Assembly (NCBI GenBank): GCA_020832655.1
Contig: JAFIEF010000031.1
Coordinates: forward strand, 1 to 35,922
From: Paracoccaceae bacterium
GTDB taxonomy: Bacteria; Pseudomonadota; Alphaproteobacteria; Rhodobacterales; Rhodobacteraceae
Reading direction: 5' to 3'
Length of the DNA: 35,922 nt
Made by a program: the position numbers and the translations under genes. The notes beneath the pieces are model-generated. The model did no database searches. It saw nothing but the letters and a program-made list of their open reading frames with translations, and was not told where the DNA came from. Every line of letters starts with the position of its first letter. Position 1 is the stretch's first letter. Below, in pieces: positions 32,613 to 35,922 of the stretch.

Positions 32613-34310
32613 TTGGCCCTGCGCCGCCCCTGGGCGCTGCCCCCCTGGGGGGTGCTGGGCTTGCTGGGCCTGCCGGTTCTGGCAGGGCTGGCGGGCGTTT
32701 TTGCACCGGCCTTTGGCTGGCTGCCCGCATTGGGGGCGCATCAGCCCAATCTGGACGCATGGCGCGCCGTGCTGGGTTGGGGTGGCCTGCCCGCTGCGAT
32801 GCGTCTGTCGCTGGTGACAGGGCTGCTGGCCACAGTGATATCACTGGCGCTGACGCTGCTGATCGTGGCCACATGGCAGGGCACGCGCAGCTTTGTCTGG
32901 CTCACCCGCGCGCTGGCGCCGCTGCTGGCCCTGCCCCATGCCGCCGCTGCCTTCGGGCTGGCCTTCCTGATCGCGCCTTCGGGCTGGATCGCGCGCGCGC
33001 TTTCGCCCTGGGCCACAGGCTGGGACCGGCCGCCCGATCTGCTGATAATCGGCGATGCGTATGGGCTGGCGCTGGTGGCGGGGCTGGTGGTCAAGGAAGT
33101 ACCGTTTCTGCTGCTGATGACACTGGCGGCGCTGGGGCAGGCCGACAGCCTGCGCCGCCAGATGGTGGCGCGCAGCCTGGGCTATGGCCGCGTCACCGGC
33201 TGGATGAAAACAGTGCTGCCTGCGGTCTATGCACAGATCCGCCTGCCGGTCTATGCCGTGCTGGCCTATTCGATGTCGGTGGTGGATGTCGCGCTGATCC
33301 TTGGCCCGACCCGCCCGCCGACACTGGCTGTGCAGATCCTTGACTGGATGACTCATCCCGATCTTGCAATGCGGTTTCAGGCCGCTGCGGGCGCGGTGCT
33401 GCAATTGGGGATGGTAATGCTGGCGCTGGGCCTGTGGCGGGGCGCAGAACTGGCGCTGGGCCGCTGGGGGCGGGCATGGGCGGCAAACGGCGGGCGCGGG
33501 CTGGCGGCGGACCTTGTGCTGCGCCCGGCAGGCGCGGCGGGGGCCGCGCTGATCGCGTTGACAGTGGGGCTGGGGCTGGCGGGGCTGCTGGTTTGGTCCT
33601 TTGCCGGGCTGTGGCGGTTTCCGGATATCTGGCCCGCCAGCTTCAGCCTGCGGGTCTGGTCAGGCCAGATGGCGGCACTTCTGCCCCTTACCCGCGACAG
33701 CACGCTGATCGCGCTGGGCGCGGCCGCGCTGGCGCTGATCCTTGCTGTGAGCGTGCTGGAGGCCGAGGCTCGACGCGGCCCCGCCCATCCCCGCCGCGCG
33801 ATGGCGCTGATCTATCTGCCGCTATTGGTGCCGCAGATCGCCTTCCTGCCCGGGCTGACCACATTTGCGCTGATCACCGGGCTGGATGGCACGATTTGGG
33901 CAGTAATGGCCACGCATCTGGTCTTTGTGCTGCCCTATGTCTATCTGGTGCTGGCCGATCCCTGGCGGGCCTGGGATGCGCGCGCGGGGCTGGTGGCACA
34001 AGCCCTTGGCGCGGGGCCGGGCCGCGTGCTCTGGGCTGTGCGCCTGCCCATGCTGACCCGCGCGCTTGTAATCGCCTTTGCGGTGGGCTTTGCCACATCG
34101 GTCGCGCAATATCTGCCCACACTGCTGATCGGGGCGGGGCGCGTCAGCACGGTGACGACCGAGGCGGTGGCGCTGGCCTCTGGCGGCAACCGGCGGCTGA
34201 TCGGGGTCTGGGCGGTGGTGCAGATGGCTTTGCCGATGGCAGTGTTTGCGCTGGCGCTGGCGCTGCCCGCGCTGCTGTTTCGCAACCTCAAGGGGATGCG
34301 CGTGTCATGA
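32613..34310 (+). CDS. ynjC: YnjC-type ABC transporter permease (fused, two permease domains)
   Basis: 565 residues from the TTG at 32613, with about twelve membrane segments in two halves. Each half carries the loop that docks on the ATPase: ARSLGYGRVTGWMKTVLPAV (about 190-210) and AQALGAGPGRVLWAVRLPML (about 470-490), both of the EAA type. The fused layout is characteristic of YnjC and the FbpB/ThiP group. The start is uncertain: an in-frame ATG at 32571 would overlap ynjB by 41 bases, and the TTG one base after the ynjB stop has no strong ribosome binding site but fits the family N-terminus. It ends in an ATGA overlap with the ATPase gene. E. coli YnjC is somewhat shorter. Confidence 0.88.
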   Translation: MALRRPWALPPWGVLGLLGLPVLAGLAGVFAPAFGWLPALGAHQPNLDAWRAVLGWGGLPAAMRLSLVTGLLATVISLALTLLIVATWQGTRSFVWLTRALAPLLALPHAAAAFGLAFLIAPSGWIARALSPWATGWDRPPDLLIIGDAYGLALVAGLVVKEVPFLLLMTLAALGQADSLRRQMVARSLGYGRVTGWMKTVLPAVYAQIRLPVYAVLAYSMSVVDVALILGPTRPPTLAVQILDWMTHPDLAMRFQAAAGAVLQLGMVMLALGLWRGAELALGRWGRAWAANGGRGLAADLVLRPAGAAGAALIALTVGLGLAGLLVWSFAGLWRFPDIWPASFSLRVWSGQMAALLPLTRDSTLIALGAAALALILAVSVLEAEARRGPAHPRRAMALIYLPLLVPQIAFLPGLTTFALITGLDGTIWAVMATHLVFVLPYVYLVLADPWRAWDARAGLVAQALGAGPGRVLWAVRLPMLTRALVIAFAVGFATSVAQYLPTLLIGAGRVSTVTTEAVALASGGNRRLIGVWAVVQMALPMAVFALALALPALLFRNLKGMRVS

Positions 34311-34939
34311 GCCTGAAACTCGACAAGCTTGTAGTCACGCTTGCGGGCCAGCCGCTGGTGGCACTGAACACCGAAATCGCGCCGGGCGAGGTGCTGACCA
34401 TCATGGGGCCATCGGGCTGCGGCAAATCCACGGCGCTGGCGGCGCTGATCGGTGCCCTGCCCCCGGCATTTCGCATGTCGGGGTGCGTATTTCTGGACGG
34501 GCGCGACATCACCGCCCTGCCCCCGCATGCGCGGCGTCTGGGGATATTGTTTCAGGATGATGTGCTGTTCCCGCATCTGTCAGTGGCGGGCAATCTTGGT
34601 TTCGGGCTGCCCAAGGGTGCGGATAACCGCGCCGGACGGATAGAGGCCGCATTGGCCGAAGCCGGGCTGGCGGGCATGGGCATGCGCGACCCGGCAACAC
34701 TGTCGGGCGGGCAGCGCGCGCGCGTTGCATTGCTGCGATGCCTGCTGTCAGAGCCGCGCGGCTTGTTGCTGGATGAGCCATTCTCGAAGCTCGACACGGA
34801 ATTGCGCGCGCAAATCCGCGCCTTCGTGTTTGACCGCGCCCGCGGGCTTCCGGTGATCCTGGTCACCCATGACCAGCACGATGCCCGCGCCGCTGGGGGG
34901 CGGGTGATATCCGTAAGCGGGGAAGAAGTGGCCTTGTGA
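34307..34939 (+). CDS. ynjD: YnjD-type ABC transporter ATP-binding protein
   Basis: 210 residues, a minimal ABC ATPase. Walker A GPSGCGKST (34-42), Q-loop LFQDDVLFPHL (Gln83), signature LSGGQRARV (132-140), Walker B GLLLDEPFSKLD (152-163) and switch His188 in VTHDQHDA are all intact. No C-terminal regulatory domain follows, as in YnjD. It energises uptake through YnjC. The ATG at 34307 overlaps the permease stop as ATGA, so synthesis is probably coupled. A longer frame is open upstream, but that part is the permease gene read in another phase. It faces the DUF1178 gene across four bases. Confidence 0.93.
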   Translation: MSLKLDKLVVTLAGQPLVALNTEIAPGEVLTIMGPSGCGKSTALAALIGALPPAFRMSGCVFLDGRDITALPPHARRLGILFQDDVLFPHLSVAGNLGFGLPKGADNRAGRIEAALAEAGLAGMGMRDPATLSGGQRARVALLRCLLSEPRGLLLDEPFSKLDTELRAQIRAFVFDRARGLPVILVTHDQHDARAAGGRVISVSGEEVAL

Positions 34940-34943
34940 TCCC

Positions 34944-35369
34944 TCAGTTGCTTTTGCGTGTCGGCATGAAGGGCAAGGGCAAGACCGGCACGCCGTCTTC
35001 CAGCAGCGCTTTCGCCTCTTGCGCCTTCGCCTCTCCATAGATTGAACGCTGGGGGATATCGCCCAGATACATCGCGCGGGCCTCATGCGCGAAGTTCTGG
35101 CCGACATAATCCGATTGCGCCTCGATCTGCGCACGCAGGGCGCGCAGCTTTTCGGCGTGCGCCTCTGGCGTCATTTCACGAGCAGGTTCCGGGATATCCG
35201 CCTTTGCCGCAGTAACAGCCGGGGCCATGAGCGCCTTGCTCACATCGCTGCTGCCGCAACTCGGGCAGGTAACAAGGCCGCGCTGGCACAGCGCGTCGAA
35301 AGCCTGTCCCGACTGGAACCAGCTCTCGAACGAATGGTCTTGGGCGCAGCGCAGCGAGAATTTGATCAT
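34944..35369 (-). CDS. DUF1178 family protein
   Basis: 141 residues of a family of unknown function common in alpha- and betaproteobacteria. The N-terminal MIKFSLRCAQDHSFESWFQS and the zinc-ribbon-like pair of cysteines in VTCPSCGSSDVSKALMAP are diagnostic; with Cys8 and Cys28 there may be a four-cysteine metal site. The C-terminal half has YVGQNFAHEARAMYLGD and IYGEAKAQEAKALLEDGV, then a Pro-rich end. The ATG at 35369 is used because the family starts with MIKF; a frame from 35390 adds seven residues. The 3' end faces ynjD with only four bases between the stop codons, so the two transcripts must overlap. Confidence 0.9.
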   Translation of the reverse strand: MIKFSLRCAQDHSFESWFQSGQAFDALCQRGLVTCPSCGSSDVSKALMAPAVTAAKADIPEPAREMTPEAHAEKLRALRAQIEAQSDYVGQNFAHEARAMYLGDIPQRSIYGEAKAQEAKALLEDGVPVLPLPFMPTRKSN

Positions 35370-35922
35370 GTTACCGATCTTAGGGGGCAAGCCCTGTGGA
35401 AGTAAACAGGGTGGCGGTTAAATCACGGTGAAGAGGCATGCCGCAAAGGCGGCGCCGGGGCAAGAGGCAGAGAGATCGGGCAGATGGAAGCGCGGGGTAT
35501 GGGCAGGGTGCCGGGGGGATGCGTGGCGCGAGGGGTGTGCGGGGGCGTGAGGGGAAGACCGGTGGGCGGCTCCAGACAGGGTGGTTTTGGTCGCTTCGAG
35601 CATGTTGCCGACGCACACGCCATAGCCCCTGCGCGGGAACAAGGCGCGCTTCGCGCGCCGCCGCGCAGCGCCCGACCGCCCCCAGGGGCGGGCGCTATTC
35701 GGCGTCCCACCTCGTTGCACTGCCGGAATATGCCGCGCCATAAACTGCCCATCCCAAGCGTGGGAGCGCCCACCCTGCGCTCGGGCGCTGCGCGGCGGCC
35801 ACGGCCGTTGCCGATCACGAAAACCCCCGGCGGCATATTTCCCGAAGGACCGCAAAGTCCCGCAGGACTGTGCGTCGGGCGGCAGTTGGCGTGCTGCAGT
35901 GCCGCAAGGCGGGAAGGAGCCC
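35370..35922. other. GC-rich intergenic stretch with hairpins, no convincing gene
   Basis: Several overlapping frames are open on both strands, but their products are Pro/Arg/Ala-rich and resemble nothing, which is expected at this GC content. Folded elements seen: GGCGCGC-TTC-GCGCGCC (35643-35659), a GCCCC/GGGGC stem around 35678-35690, and AGTCC-CGC-AGGACT near 35859-35871. The end may belong to the regulatory region of a gene beyond the window. Confidence 0.45.

Noticed and set aside
35423-35855. Overlapping hypothetical frames of 137-145 codons near the right edge
   Set aside because: Two minus-strand frames and one plus-strand frame cover the same DNA with Pro/Arg-rich products; none has a good start or similarity.

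Overview
The window looks like chromosomal DNA from a GC-rich alphaproteobacterium, most likely Rhodobacterales (Roseobacter/Rhodobacter group). The reasons are high GC with strong GC3 bias, alphaproteobacterial versions of the housekeeping genes (arginyl-tRNA-protein transferase family bpt, DUF1178, DciA, SoxB-type oxidase), and a GGAGTATTTTCGGCAAGATGAAAG tail at the left edge of a kind I associate with intergenic DNA in that group. The taxonomic call is an inference. No RNA gene, IS element, phage gene or CRISPR array was seen.

Layout. (1) 78-1325 (-): sarcosine oxidase beta-type FAD enzyme at the left edge. (2) 1855-23122: a 21-kb cell-surface locus. It holds a 1723-residue multidomain protein (+), a 2016-residue Ig-like-repeat adhesin (+), a SapC-family protein (+), and a convergent 2896-residue multidomain protein (-). 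The two giant outer proteins share an unnamed ~150-residue module (three copies each), T5SS/PEP-CTERM-type beta-helix repeats, RTX calcium-binding repeats, cohesin-like domains and a C-terminal dockerin-like domain. The last 408 bp of their coding sequence are identical base for base and lie in inverted orientation around the adhesin and SapC genes. (3) 23522-25096 (-): DCC-family thiol oxidoreductase and AlkB-type membrane hydroxylase. (4) 25141-26708 (-): mutY-gloA, divergent from (5) 26797-29136 (+): dciA, a DsbA-family thioredoxin and a CaiB/BaiF CoA-transferase. (6) 29240-31208: bpt (+), facing yjbQ and a CDP-alcohol phosphatidyltransferase (-). (7) 31397-34939 (+): a complete YnjBCD-type ABC importer, facing DUF1178 (34944-35369, -). 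(8) 35370-35922: no convincing gene, GC-rich with hairpins.

How the parts may work together. The surface locus combines cohesin-like domains, dockerin-like domains, an Ig-like adhesin with a cohesin-like domain near its own C-terminus, and a SapC homologue. This suggests a self-assembling extracellular layer or matrix in which dockerin modules of the two giants bind cohesin-like modules on each other or on the adhesin. No type I secretion genes lie in the window, so the exporter must be elsewhere. A perfect FNR-type box sits 41.5 bp upstream of the start site implied by a good -10 hexamer before the first giant gene, suggesting oxygen-responsive expression. The 408-bp inverted repeat could let the 7.4-kb segment between the two copies flip without breaking either flanking protein. 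The remaining genes are ordinary metabolic and housekeeping genes.
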